Position numbers and translations under genes: made by a program. From a virus, in IMG/VR virus record IMGVR_UViG_3300025913_000026, positions 1 to 64,000 of that record: 64,000 nucleotides of DNA; one strand, written 5' to 3'. The notes under the pieces were generated by a model, which was not told the DNA's origin, did not search any database, and saw only the letters and a list, made by a program, of their open reading frames with translations. Below, piece by piece: positions 1-6,897 of the stretch; positions within the stretch are counted from its first letter, which is position 1, and the number at the start of each line of letters is the position of its first letter.

Positions 1-150
1 TCATATGTAACAAATCAGTTACATTATTGATATAACTAATTGTTAATCAAAATGTTGATAAAGTTTTCAAGCTTTGCTTGTAAGTTTCTTTATCAACATT
101 TTGATTAACAATTAGTTATATCAATAATGTAACTGATTTGTTACATATGA
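1..150. repeat. 63-bp perfect inverted repeat with 24-nt spacer
   Basis: Bases 1-63 are the exact reverse complement of 88-150, separated by 24 non-palindromic bases (64-87), which themselves hold a small CAAGC/GCTTG hairpin. Each arm also contains the shorter inverted repeat TGTAAC-N6-GTTACA, so the arms could carry protein-binding sites. The left arm stops at the window edge, so the true arm may be longer. It lies just past the end of the RusA gene. It could be a terminus or telomere-like structure, a very strong transcription stop, or a fold-back artefact at a contig end; sequence alone does not decide. Confidence 0.9.
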
Positions 151-190
151 GTGTCTAATACTCACCGATGACGGTACTCACTTCGAAAAA

Positions 191-649
191 CTACGATAAA
201 ACATCCATGGAACTAAGACTTGGAGTATGGATATTTATCTCTATTCTCCCCGTAGGTTCATTGATCCAAATCTTTGCAAGTCCTGCATAGTGAGCTATCC
301 CTTTATCTTCGGTCATAAGCCCATCTTCCAGGGCCTTTAGTAAGTTCGACAAGTCCGGCTTATTTCTGTGAAGCTTCATATGTTGGGCTTCTTTTTGATA
401 TTTTTTCCAGCTTTTTGACACCGGGATATAGAATATTATTTCAGCCCCTTGCTCTGGAAGCATGAAATGTTGCTGCTTGGCTAATGCTAATACAGCTATT
501 TTATATTTATTATACTGCTCCAATCTTTCCAGTCTTTTCAAACTGGCTGGGCGTAATTTATCTCTTGGTATTCTGAAGAATATTCTATCATTCTGCGTCG
601 CCCGAACATATGTCTGCGGGGTTATTTCAAGTATTATTTTCTTTTGCAT
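191..649 (-). CDS. rusA: RusA-family Holliday junction resolvase
   Basis: The 152-residue product has the RusA layout: an N-terminal beta-rich part, then the core KPDLSNLLKALEDGL (about residues 97-111) followed by an aspartate-containing stretch (EDKGIAHY), matching the conserved KPDxDNLxKxxxD region that holds the metal-binding acidic residues. RusA enzymes resolve four-way DNA junctions as homodimers during recombination and DNA processing before packaging. The start overlaps the end of the upstream ribbon-helix-helix gene by 23 nt, so they are probably co-translated. It is the last gene before the terminal inverted repeat. Family assignment is good; the role in this phage is inferred. Confidence 0.85.
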   Translation of the reverse strand: MQKKIILEITPQTYVRATQNDRIFFRIPRDKLRPASLKRLERLEQYNKYKIAVLALAKQQHFMLPEQGAEIIFYIPVSKSWKKYQKEAQHMKLHRNKPDLSNLLKALEDGLMTEDKGIAHYAGLAKIWINEPTGRIEINIHTPSLSSMDVLS

Positions 650-818
650 TAGTGCGCTTTCTTTTAGATTCTTTTACCGCTCGTTCCAATAAAATAGCAG
701 CCATGTTTGACAAAGTTCTGTCATTTTTCTTAGCCATTTCATCTATTTCTTGATACAATCCCCAGCTTACCGTGGTACTGATTTGCGGATTCTTCCCATC
801 ATGCTCATTACTTATCAT
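627..818 (-). CDS. Ribbon-helix-helix DNA-binding protein
   Basis: This 63-residue protein has a short beta strand (STTVSWGLYQEIDEMA) followed by two helices (NDRTLSNMAAILLERAVKES), the pattern of the CopG/Arc ribbon-helix-helix fold. Such proteins bind operators as dimers and usually repress nearby promoters. The tail is very basic and Asn-rich. It overlaps the RusA gene. The operator is unknown; the TGTAAC-N6-GTTACA repeats in the 1-150 element are one candidate, but this is a guess. Confidence 0.7.
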   Translation of the reverse strand: MISNEHDGKNPQISTTVSWGLYQEIDEMAKKNDRTLSNMAAILLERAVKESKRKRTNAKENNT

Positions 819-838
819 AATTTAAGTACTTATTTTAA

Positions 839-1726
839 TTATTTATTCAATACCTGATACTTTTCGTGGAATTGATTCAACCAATCCCGGCCAAATTTTA
901 CCCTATCATACAGCTTTTGTTTCTCAAACTCCGTGAACGGCTCTACTTTGATCTTATGCACACGTTTATTTGGTGGAATGTGATCGAACCTCATTGATCG
1001 TTCCCATTTAGGCCATTCTTTTAGCATTTCAGGAGATTCTGGAGTGGTAGCACCGATCTTTTTAGTCACACGCCATCTCATTTCCTCTATAATGTGCTCT
1101 GGATTGCTGATTAAAGTGTTGGCAATATATCCTTCCCCGGCTCCGGTAATGTCACAGTATCCTTGGACCTGCTCTTTCTGACCATTTTCCAGCCCTGTAT
1201 TGATCTTCTTTAGAAACGTAGGATAATCCCATGAATTTTTTATGTCAGTTATATTGGTTGCAGCATAAACATGCTCCCCCAGGTAAATATCTATCTCTCC
1301 ACTCAGATAATCGTTATAAATCCTTTCTTTGTGGATTTGGTATGGTTGCTTATCAACTCTCATTAGAAGCGTTACAGCCTCATTTTCGCCTTCTCTGCCC
1401 TTCTGAATAGCCAATAACTCCATAGATTCCTTGTTTACGGCTATCATGCCTTCGGTTATCCAGGCATATTCAGCCATTAGATATGCTATATAGGTATCTG
1501 AGAGGACTACTTTCTTGCTATTTTCTTCCTTTACTTGTAATTCGGCTAATTCAGCCTGCTGTTTTTCGGTTATTTTGCCTTTTTCTTGCAGCTTATCGTT
1601 CAATTCCTTTATCCTAGCTTCCTGATTCTCTGTTAGAATAGGATTTGACCGGCTATTTGATAAGGCAGCTACAATCTGGGAACACCTAACCTTGAAACTA
1701 TCGAAGCTTATCACTTTATCGACCAT
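839..1726 (-). CDS. PD-(D/E)XK nuclease, probable recombination exonuclease
   Basis: The 295-residue protein has the hallmarks of the PD-(D/E)XK fold: SGEIDIYL (about residue 140) supplies the first acidic residue, ITDIKNSW about 20 residues later supplies the D-x-K, and QVQGYCDITG is the following helix with a Q-x-x-x-Y motif typical of phage exonucleases and Cas4-like enzymes. An N-terminal coiled coil (EARIKELNDKLQEK) precedes it. Start chosen at ATG 1726 because AGGAGG lies 7 nt upstream; a GTG at 1732 would be too close to it. The gene overlaps its upstream neighbour. No RecT/Redbeta annealing partner was recognised here. Function as a recombination exonuclease is inferred. Confidence 0.65.
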   Translation of the reverse strand: MVDKVISFDSFKVRCSQIVAALSNSRSNPILTENQEARIKELNDKLQEKGKITEKQQAELAELQVKEENSKKVVLSDTYIAYLMAEYAWITEGMIAVNKESMELLAIQKGREGENEAVTLLMRVDKQPYQIHKERIYNDYLSGEIDIYLGEHVYAATNITDIKNSWDYPTFLKKINTGLENGQKEQVQGYCDITGAGEGYIANTLISNPEHIIEEMRWRVTKKIGATTPESPEMLKEWPKWERSMRFDHIPPNKRVHKIKVEPFTEFEKQKLYDRVKFGRDWLNQFHEKYQVLNK

Positions 1727-2060
1727 CTTCACCCTCCTTTTCTTCAGAAATGTACATTGGGTATATGTCTGGCATTACACCATGAGTAAGCAAGTTGTTA
1801 AGGACATTATCTAGCGCTTTGAATTGATCGTCAAACTCATCTGTGCCTATTTGTACCGTTTGCCACATTAATATTTCAGATGTTTCTCCTTGTCGGTATA
1901 CTCTAAACTCGTAAAACGAGGAACTAGTATAGCTCATGTCTACTTCATAGATAGTATATTTTTCAGAGGCTATAATAGATTTCCGTATTAATGATAAAAG
2001 CTGATCCATCTGTCGGTTATACCGAATCTTATCCAATAATCTTCTGTTGTGATTGCTCAT
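1716..2060 (-). CDS. Hypothetical protein upstream of the nuclease
   Basis: The 114-residue protein is predicted soluble with a basic N-terminus and an acidic C-terminus (EEKEGEDG). It overlaps the start of the nuclease gene by 11 nt, so translation is probably coupled and it may act with the nuclease. No motif is recognised. Confidence 0.7.
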   Translation of the reverse strand: MSNHNRRLLDKIRYNRQMDQLLSLIRKSIIASEKYTIYEVDMSYTSSSFYEFRVYRQGETSEILMWQTVQIGTDEFDDQFKALDNVLNNLLTHGVMPDIYPMYISEEKEGEDGR

Positions 2061-2124
2061 TTTATGCTTTGATTTATATTACTGAAGTCTATTCCCATGT
2101 TCAATACAATATATAAATTGTTAT

Positions 2125-2391
2125 TTACCAAGGATTTGAATTATTATGTCTATTTAAATAAAGCGCCCAGACTTCTTCGTCCGTTTTGGATCCCCATTCA
2201 GGGATTTCACTTTTATACCATAGTCCATCTTGGTGATAGAGATAGTTTTCATTGACCCATTTAGCGAAATGAAGAGAAGTTTGTCGCGCATAATCAACCA
2301 TGCAATCAAAAACCAACGGCTCAGTAATGTGGTCATTTGAGAAGTATTTTGGCGTTAAATACCACTTATTTAATATTTCCTGCATGTCCAT
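2125..2391 (-). CDS. Conserved phage hypothetical protein
   Basis: The 88-residue protein has the pattern FAKWVNENYLYHQDGLWY followed by DEEVWALYLNR. This resembles a small protein common in Bacteroidota phages (FAEWI...GLW...TEELY..FL), whose function is unknown. It sits in the minus-strand run of small early genes. Confidence 0.7.
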   Translation of the reverse strand: MDMQEILNKWYLTPKYFSNDHITEPLVFDCMVDYARQTSLHFAKWVNENYLYHQDGLWYKSEIPEWGSKTDEEVWALYLNRHNNSNPW

Positions 2392-2449
2392 AATTAATAA
2401 CTTTTACCCTGTGAATAAACGCAATATAAATACCACTGGCCTTGCTCAG

Positions 2450-2659
2450 TTAGCTTCCATTTATTTTTTTGCTTACTGTAAGCCCAAGTTCTGCACATAT
2501 GCTTGTAGCCGTAGCGCCAGTCCTTAATCCACTTGCGCATTTCAGGACTGTATTGTTGATTAGTTCTCGCTTGTTGTTATTCAGATACTCTCCAAAGTTC
2601 CCATTCCCCCAGGCCTTCTCTATCTGTTCATCTGTTATTAGTTCTTCTGGTTTATCCAT
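2450..2659 (-). CDS. Conserved phage hypothetical protein
   Basis: The 69-residue protein begins with LITDEQIEKAWGNGNFG and ends with VLKCASGLRTGATATSICAELGL. Both parts match a small phage family often seen near replication or recombination genes. The second part looks like a helix-turn-helix-like helical pair, but no DNA-binding role is established. It directly abuts the upstream gene (2660-2992). Confidence 0.7.
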   Translation of the reverse strand: MDKPEELITDEQIEKAWGNGNFGEYLNNNKRELINNTVLKCASGLRTGATATSICAELGLTVSKKINGS

Positions 2660-2992
2660 TTATTCTGATTGTTTTTTAGGTTTTGCTTTAAATTTCGCTC
2701 TACATCTATCACAATATGCGGTTTTACTACCTGATCTTGATTGTTTTATACTGCCACCACATGAACAATGCCTATCCTTCAATAATTCAGCCATTTGAGC
2801 GTTAATGGATTTGTTTTTATGTTCTCTAATCGCGGCCTTTTCTTCTACTGTTGGTGGGCACAAGATCATCATCAAGCGCTTGTATTCCTTTGCAATCCAC
2901 GGCTCCTCATGATGCAAACCATCTCCCATCATTTCCCCCAGCCGGATGAATTGTCTCCATAAATGTTCGTTTCCAGGCTCTTTATTTATCAT
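2660..2992 (-). CDS. Small protein with C-terminal zinc ribbon
   Basis: The 110-residue protein has a helical N-terminal half (HLWRQFIRLGEMMGDGLH) and a C-terminal CxCGG-N14-CDRC cysteine motif (about residues 77-96), then a lysine-rich tail. The cysteine spacing suggests one bound zinc and perhaps nucleic-acid contact. Similar proteins occur in Bacteroidota phages without known function. Confidence 0.7.
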   Translation of the reverse strand: MINKEPGNEHLWRQFIRLGEMMGDGLHHEEPWIAKEYKRLMMILCPPTVEEKAAIREHKNKSINAQMAELLKDRHCSCGGSIKQSRSGSKTAYCDRCRAKFKAKPKKQSE

Positions 2993-3143
2993 TTCTCCAA
3001 GGGTATTTTAGTTTCCAGCACCAAAGTATTTTGTAGCGGCCTTTTGAATGTTTATCCTGCATTACCGGAAAGGTTGTAGTGGAATATTGCCGCTGATAAA
3101 CGTTATCCCAGTATACATAAAGTAGTCTGCGCCTGCGTCCCAT
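2982..3143 (-). CDS. Small basic hypothetical protein
   Basis: The 53-residue reading frame starts MGRRRRLLYVYWDN and is rich in Trp, Tyr, Lys and Arg. It fills the gap between two genes and overlaps the next start by 11 nt, as other genes in this run do. Coding status is inferred from fit and spacing. Confidence 0.5.
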   Translation of the reverse strand: MGRRRRLLYVYWDNVYQRQYSTTTFPVMQDKHSKGRYKILWCWKLKYPWRNDK

Positions 3144-3160
3144 TCTTTAACACATTGAAT

Positions 3161-3280
3161 CTATTTTGTCCTGTTTTTGGTTTTCTTCATCAGTTCTTGC
3201 AATTGATAACATGGCCCGTAATATTCCTTCAAATGCTTTGGCCGGGCTCGTTTATCGCCTAAGATTGTTTCTTTAGTCAT
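3161..3280 (-). CDS. Small hypothetical protein
   Basis: The 39-residue frame (MTKETILGDKRARPKH..., very basic C-terminus) lies between 3284 and 3143 in the same direction and with tight spacing to both neighbours. No family is recognised. Confidence 0.45.
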   Translation of the reverse strand: MTKETILGDKRARPKHLKEYYGPCYQLQELMKKTKNRTK

Positions 3281-3283
3281 TTG

Positions 3284-3490
3284 TTATAGGTTTTTTATAA
3301 ACTCATATATTTTAGACTTCATGTCGGATTTAGTTCTCATTTCCTGAATAATATCTTCATGATTGGCTTCTCGGGGAATAACCTGCTGAACTCCCTTCAT
3401 AAGCGATATTGCCTGAATGAATACCTCTAAATCATCTTCTCGAACATCCTTTTCAAGGATAACTGTAAGCCCTTTTATTCTGTCTGTCAT
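3284..3490 (-). CDS. Conserved phage protein (TDRIKGLTVILEKD type)
   Basis: The 68-residue product starting at ATG 3490 reads TDRIKGLTVILEKDVREDD and then EVFIQAISLMKGV. This is the hallmark of a small protein family very common in phages of Bacteroidota and Proteobacteria, of unknown function. The upstream alternative start at 3529 adds 13 residues not seen in the family, so 3490 is preferred. Confidence 0.75.
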   Translation of the reverse strand: MTDRIKGLTVILEKDVREDDLEVFIQAISLMKGVQQVIPREANHEDIIQEMRTKSDMKSKIYEFIKNL

Positions 3491-3500
3491 ATATGTTGTT

Positions 3501-3689
3501 TTATTGTTTAGGTGGTTCAGGAAGTTCACACCAATGAGTCACGGGAAGCCATTCTTCTTTGTCATCTTCCCATCCAAGCCGGTACTTTGTGTTATACCAT
3601 GCGTGACCTACCTTATGATAGTCCAAGGCATATGTCAAATATTTGCCGCTATGTTCTGGATTTCTTTCGCTTACTGGTATCCATTCCAT
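3501..3689 (-). CDS. DUF551-type small protein
   Basis: The 62-residue protein starts WIPVSERNPEHSGKYLTY and ends EWLPVTHWCELPEPP. These are the two signature ends of the DUF551 family (WIPVsErlP...VtHWmpLPepP), widespread in phages and prophages and of unknown function. Confidence 0.8.
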   Translation of the reverse strand: MEWIPVSERNPEHSGKYLTYALDYHKVGHAWYNTKYRLGWEDDKEEWLPVTHWCELPEPPKQ

Positions 3690-3701
3690 GTATTTATTGT
3701 T

Positions 3702-3959
3702 TTAGTATTGTTCTCTTACTTGAATTACAGGTAGTTGTTCGTCTGGGTTTAGAAGATTGGGATAACCATAATTTGCATTAGTAACAGGAGGATGAATAAT
3801 TCCTGAACGAGCAGCAAATGACTGTACTTTAGACATGGCTTCTTCTAATTTATCAATTGGGCTATGGATTGTATCTTCAAAGGGGAGTTCAATTCCCACC
3901 CAGCGCTTTAGACCTGTCATGGTCATAAACTCTTCGCTATATTTTACTGTTCCTTGCAT
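3702..3959 (-). CDS. Hypothetical protein
   Basis: The 85-residue soluble protein contains LKRWVGIELPFED, a stretch seen in small Bacteroidota phage proteins, followed by a helical segment and a C-terminus rich in Asn and Pro. Function unknown. It is spaced 12 nt from the next gene. Confidence 0.65.
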   Translation of the reverse strand: MQGTVKYSEEFMTMTGLKRWVGIELPFEDTIHSPIDKLEEAMSKVQSFAARSGIIHPPVTNANYGYPNLLNPDEQLPVIQVREQY

Positions 3960-3967
3960 ATAATTAT

Positions 3968-4201
3968 TTATTGTATTTTTAAGTACCCGTTTTCTTCAGC
4001 CCATTTTTTGAGATCTTTTTCAGTAAATACATCTTCTGGATTGAAATTACCTTGAAGATGACCTATTAAATCTTCATCATCAATTTCGGTTAAAAGCTCA
4101 TCTATATCTGGCGAATCCACTATCAATTTCATTTTTCTATATCCATCCGGCTTTGAAGTAATTTCTTCACAAGTAAATGATATCTCTTTTGTTTTTGCCA
4201 T
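3968..4201 (-). CDS. Small acidic hypothetical protein
   Basis: The 77-residue protein is strongly acidic (DIDELLTEIDDEDLIGHL, about residues 31-48). Acidic small phage proteins are sometimes DNA mimics or anti-defence factors, but nothing specific supports this here. A hairpin-forming leader lies upstream. Confidence 0.65.
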   Translation of the reverse strand: MAKTKEISFTCEEITSKPDGYRKMKLIVDSPDIDELLTEIDDEDLIGHLQGNFNPEDVFTEKDLKKWAEENGYLKIQ

Positions 4202-4214
4202 TTAATTAAAATTT

Positions 4215-4285
4215 AAGCCCCTTTCCATAGTCCATATATCATAAAGGGAGCTGGTTTTAATTTATGAACTACTTATAAGGGGCTT
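4215..4285 (-). other. Leader inverted repeat upstream of the acidic gene
   Basis: AAGCCCCTT (4215-4223) and AAGGGGCTT (4277-4285) are a perfect 9-bp inverted repeat enclosing 53 AT-rich bases. It covers the gap between the Acb2/Tad1-like gene and the gene starting at 4201. It may be a long-range leader hairpin; no U-run follows it, so it is not a classic terminator. Confidence 0.5.
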
Positions 4286-4306
4286 GGTTATTAAATATTG
4301 GTTGGG

Positions 4307-4559
4307 TTAGTATTGCCAAGTCACGGCTTTTACAGCCCACATTTGACTTGTTTGTGCTTCTGTAATAGCCACGGAGAGTTGGCGTTTTACTTCACCATTA
4401 GTCGTTTCATCACGAAAACTGATTAAGCATATCAATATACATAGCCTGAGCCTGCTTGATAGCATTCACCTTTTCATGACCACCTGGATTGAAAGTTAAG
4501 CCTACGGCTTTTTCGCCAAATGTTAATTCTCTCGTATCCTTCTGAGGAACTTCTGACAT
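4307..4559 (-). pseudogene. Acb2/Tad1-hairpin-like anti-defence gene, frame broken
   Basis: From ATG 4559 the frame reads TFGEKAVGLTFNPGG then YIDMLNQF and stops at 4410-4412. One base further on, a second frame continues RDETTNGEVKRQLSVAI, then TEAQTSQMWAVKAVTW, to a stop at 4307-4309. Together they give a complete small helical protein of the type annotated as Acb2/Tad1 hairpin domain (my recollection of the family: FGEKAVGLTFNPSG... then SVAITExQTAQMWAVKA). Acb2 and Tad1 proteins bind cyclic nucleotide signals and block CBASS or Thoeris defence. The break is at a run of four T (plus strand A, 4415-4418); removing one base restores the frame. It may be a sequencing error, a real inactivation or a +1 shift. 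Confidence 0.65.
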
Positions 4560-4572
4560 AATTGATTTGTAT

Positions 4573-4929
4573 TTATTGGTTATTAATTTCTTCTGGCGTA
4601 TCCAGTACTTGCCTGATTGCACTTATTATTTGTTCCAATCCTTCATCCTGTATTTCCCAGCACATTAAATTAAGATCAGCAAGCAGTACTGTTTCGTTTT
4701 TAAGAAAGCTGCGTTTGAATGCCTTACGATGTTCTTCGGTTGTGTTATTGTGGTTTATGAAATACAATTCTACATTTTTAACTGCGTTCAGCACACACTT
4801 CACACGGTATTTAAGATTTTGCTTGGTATCATCAACTATTAACCTAGCACCGTAATCGGCCAGCATACAACCTAATACCATTAATTTAATTGCATCTACT
4901 GTTTCTGGGTTGTTATATACTGTTTTCAT
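4573..4929 (-). CDS. Hypothetical protein
   Basis: The 118-residue protein, taken from ATG 4929, is predicted mostly helical (VDAIKLMVLGCMLADYGAR; EQIISAIRQVLDTPEE). No family is recognised. An upstream TTG at 4980 would add 17 residues but would read through a hairpin, so it is disfavoured. Confidence 0.65.
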   Translation of the reverse strand: MKTVYNNPETVDAIKLMVLGCMLADYGARLIVDDTKQNLKYRVKCVLNAVKNVELYFINHNNTTEEHRKAFKRSFLKNETVLLADLNLMCWEIQDEGLEQIISAIRQVLDTPEEINNQ

Positions 4930-4940
4930 TTGTGGGAGTT

Positions 4941-4970
4941 TAAAAGAAGGGGCCAGTAGAAATTGGCCCC
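4941..4970 (-). terminator. Intrinsic terminator after the tRNA
   Basis: GGGGCCA (4949-4955) pairs with TGGCCCC (4964-4970) around an 8-nt loop. On the minus strand the stem is followed by TTCTTTTA. It would end the structured RNA and tRNA transcript or attenuate the next gene. Confidence 0.6.
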
Positions 4971-5008
4971 GTATTATCAAATACCATTAACCATTAAACC
5001 TTATCCTG

Positions 5009-5081
5009 TAGCTACACCGGGATTTGAACCCGGACTGTACAGATTTTAAGTCTGTTGACTCTACCGTTGGTCTATGTAGCT
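5009..5081 (-). tRNA. tRNA with anticodon UAA (Leu by codon), short variable loop
   Basis: On the minus strand the acceptor arm is AGCTACA/TGTAGCT, the D arm GAC...GTC, the anticodon arm ACAGA-CTTAAAA-TCTGT, and the T arm CCGGG-TTCAAAT-CCCGG. The anticodon reads UAA, which decodes the leucine codon UUA. The variable region is only 5 nt (ACAGT), whereas bacterial tRNA-Leu normally has a long variable arm. CCA is not encoded. It lies downstream of a structured RNA candidate and just upstream of a terminator. Confidence 0.9.
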
Positions 5082-5085
5082 ATGT

Positions 5086-5590
5086 GCCACATCTTAACCA
5101 TGAATAGAATAGATGTGGCCTTTTGAGTTCTTGCTGTATCCTGTTAAAAAAATGATCGGGTCTTATGATGGGACGTGTACCGCCGGATTCCATTTGCCCG
5201 ACCTTAAGTAAGTATCTACTATATGATGGCAGGATTGGTTACCTGCTTATGTTCCAGTTGACAGAGGGCCGCCTATTTCATGGATTTTAAATCCACTATG
5301 CACCCTTGCATATCTCCGAAGATGTAGTCGATAATGTTACCACTACCCGAGTGCTGCCTATCGGAACTTATCTGCATCAGCGTTATTCCAGCCACATCAC
5401 ACAGTAGAAAGAAGTTTATTGGTTACACCACTATTAAACCGCCATCCTTAGCTGGTCGAATGTTAGACAATAATTCCGTTAGGAATCCCGCGGCTTTTAG
5501 CAACCAATAAATAAAATTCAAAGAACTTAGCTATGATCTGATTACTAGTTTCAGATAGCACCCTTTTTTGCAACACTAATCCTAGATGTA
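5086..5590 (-). ncRNA. Candidate large structured noncoding RNA
   Basis: This roughly 500-nt gene-free stretch is full of paired segments. On the minus strand they include GCTAT-CTGA/TCAG-ATC-ATAGC (about 5525-5555), a 10-bp closing stem TTTATTGGTT/AACCAATAAA (5415-5424 with 5502-5511) enclosing AAGCCGC/GCGGTTT and ATTCC-TAAC-GGAAT, TATGCA-AGGG-TGCATA, TGGAT-N5-ATCCA, GCAGG/CCTGC, GGTCGGG/CCCGATC and a 9-bp stem GCCACATCT/AGATGTGGC (5086-5119) immediately ahead of the tRNA. Large RNAs of unknown function such as GOLLD and ROOL often lie next to phage tRNAs, but I cannot assign this to either; it is shorter than a typical GOLLD. Confidence 0.6.
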
Positions 5591-5604
5591 GGTGGCATAG
5601 CTAA

Positions 5605-5799
5605 TTATTTAGTTTTTTCTTTAAGTCCCAGTTTATCTTTTACGCTTTTAGGCAGCTTACTAATCTTTAGAGCAATAGCCTCTTCAACGAAACGCTGAAT
5701 TGGGCATCCAGTAATTGCCTTAATATTCCTAACTATATCTAATACTCCGTTATCTATTCTCACAGGAGATGTTTCCATTATTTCATCGCTTCCTTTCAT
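5605..5799 (-). CDS. Ribbon-helix-helix-like small protein
   Basis: The 64-residue protein has SPVRIDNGVLDIVRNIKAITG followed by IQRFVEEAIALKISKLPK: a strand, a helix, a turn and a second helix, as in Arc/CopG-type regulators. ATG 5778 is an alternative start. It precedes the structured RNA in the same direction and could regulate it; that link is inference. Confidence 0.6.
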   Translation of the reverse strand: MKGSDEIMETSPVRIDNGVLDIVRNIKAITGCPIQRFVEEAIALKISKLPKSVKDKLGLKEKTK

Positions 5800-5847
5800 G
5801 TAGCTAAATTACTACTTTTTATTACACTGCCAAATATTTTTGAAATA

Positions 5848-5887
5848 AAAATCAAAAAGCCCAAGATTCAATTAAGAATCTGGGCTT
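5848..5887 (-). terminator. Strong intrinsic terminator
   Basis: AGCCCAAGATTC (5858-5869) pairs with GAATCTGGGCT (5876-5886), with one bulged base. On the minus strand the stem is followed by TTTTTGATTTTTATT. It ends the gene at 5909-6301 and separates it from the RNA region. Confidence 0.8.
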
Positions 5888-5908
5888 AGGAATAAATGAA
5901 GGCAAAAA

Positions 5909-6301
5909 CTATACAGGCGAAACAAAAACAGAATCAATATTATAAACTCTAGTGTTCCCAAAGTCTAATGGGAGTTCTAAATCATATTTCACTTTTCCTT
6001 CATAGAAATGAACCGTTAATATTTCGGCTATACAATCTACGGTAGCTAACGACCCATCACCTTTTGAAGATAATCCAGTCAATTTCAATGATGCCTTATC
6101 TCCTATTTGAAACTGAGAAGGCAAAATACATCCGGATGAATTACTGATTGGTTTTTGTTTTTCGTATTCTTCCTGGAATGTAATTAAATCTGGGATAGAA
6201 ACCTTAACCTCCCCGCTCAATAAGTGCTGTGTAAATTCTGTTTCGGTTGAATAAAATTGGCGTAGATGAGATAGCTTGTTAAAAAGAAATGAAGTAAACA
6301 T
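5909..6301 (-). CDS. Hypothetical protein next to the transposase remnant
   Basis: The protein is 130 residues from ATG 6301; the open frame reaches back to 6358 with only a TTG start, ending exactly where the transposase fragment begins on the other strand. It may therefore have lost its original 5' end when the element inserted or decayed. The C-terminal half is beta-rich (KVKYDLELPLDFGN). No family is recognised. A strong terminator follows. Confidence 0.55.
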   Translation of the reverse strand: MFTSFLFNKLSHLRQFYSTETEFTQHLLSGEVKVSIPDLITFQEEYEKQKPISNSSGCILPSQFQIGDKASLKLTGLSSKGDGSLATVDCIAEILTVHFYEGKVKYDLELPLDFGNTRVYNIDSVFVSPV

Positions 6302-6353
6302 ACGAATTGAATAAACCGCTTTGCCGGTTCCTGCATTAAGGCCATAAATATAA

Positions 6354-6878
6354 CCCAACTATTCTAATTTCAGTTATTCGATATTTTTTGATAACGGTGG
6401 AGGTATTGAAATTCTGATAACCTCCTTAATGGATCAAAAGCAAGTTTCATATAATGAGTTCGTGTCCTTATACGAAAAGCGTTGGAATATAGAAGAAGCA
6501 TATAAGCTATATAAATGCCGCCTACAACTAGAAGCATGGTCTGGAAAAACTTCACTGGCTGTAAAACAGGATTTCTATGCAAAGGTATTCATTATGACCA
6601 CTACTGCTGTTTTAGCATTTCCAATAGATGAACAACTAAGAAAAGAACAGGAGGCAGAAAAGACCACTAAGCACAATTACAAGGTAAACAGAACAAATGC
6701 CCTGTCAATGGTAAAGGAATCTGCGCCAAAAATGTTTATCCATAAAGCCATTTCTTCAGCCATAGATGCTTTTGATAAAATAGCAAGAGCAACAGTAGAA
6801 ATAGTAAGACCAGGAAGAAAAGAAGCTAGAAAGAAAAGCCCTAAAAAGCCGCCATCCATGAATTATAAACAATTATAA
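6354..6878 (+). pseudogene. IS4-family transposase, C-terminal fragment
   Basis: The frame reads FDNGGGIEILITSLMD and then YEKRWNIEEAYKLYK (about 6465-6509), an exact match to the IS4 signature Y-x2-R-x3-E-x6-K that carries the catalytic glutamate. An in-frame stop at 6351-6353 and no start before ATG 6429 show that the N-terminal half with the first two aspartates is missing. The basic tail ends PPSMNYKQL. This is a dead remnant of an insertion sequence. No flanking terminal repeat was recognised. Confidence 0.85.
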
Positions 6879-6897
6879 CAAAACAAAAACTTTGTCT

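Noticed and set aside
5260-5335. A second tRNA around the TGGAT-N5-ATCCA hairpin (anticodon-arm-like loop TTTAAAA).
   Set aside because: No matching acceptor arm or T arm could be found; it fits better as a stem of the structured RNA.
5290-5345. Group I intron core (AAGATGTAGTC on the plus strand resembles the P7 segment).
   Set aside because: No GACTA partner or splice-site context was found, and the tRNA next to it is uninterrupted.
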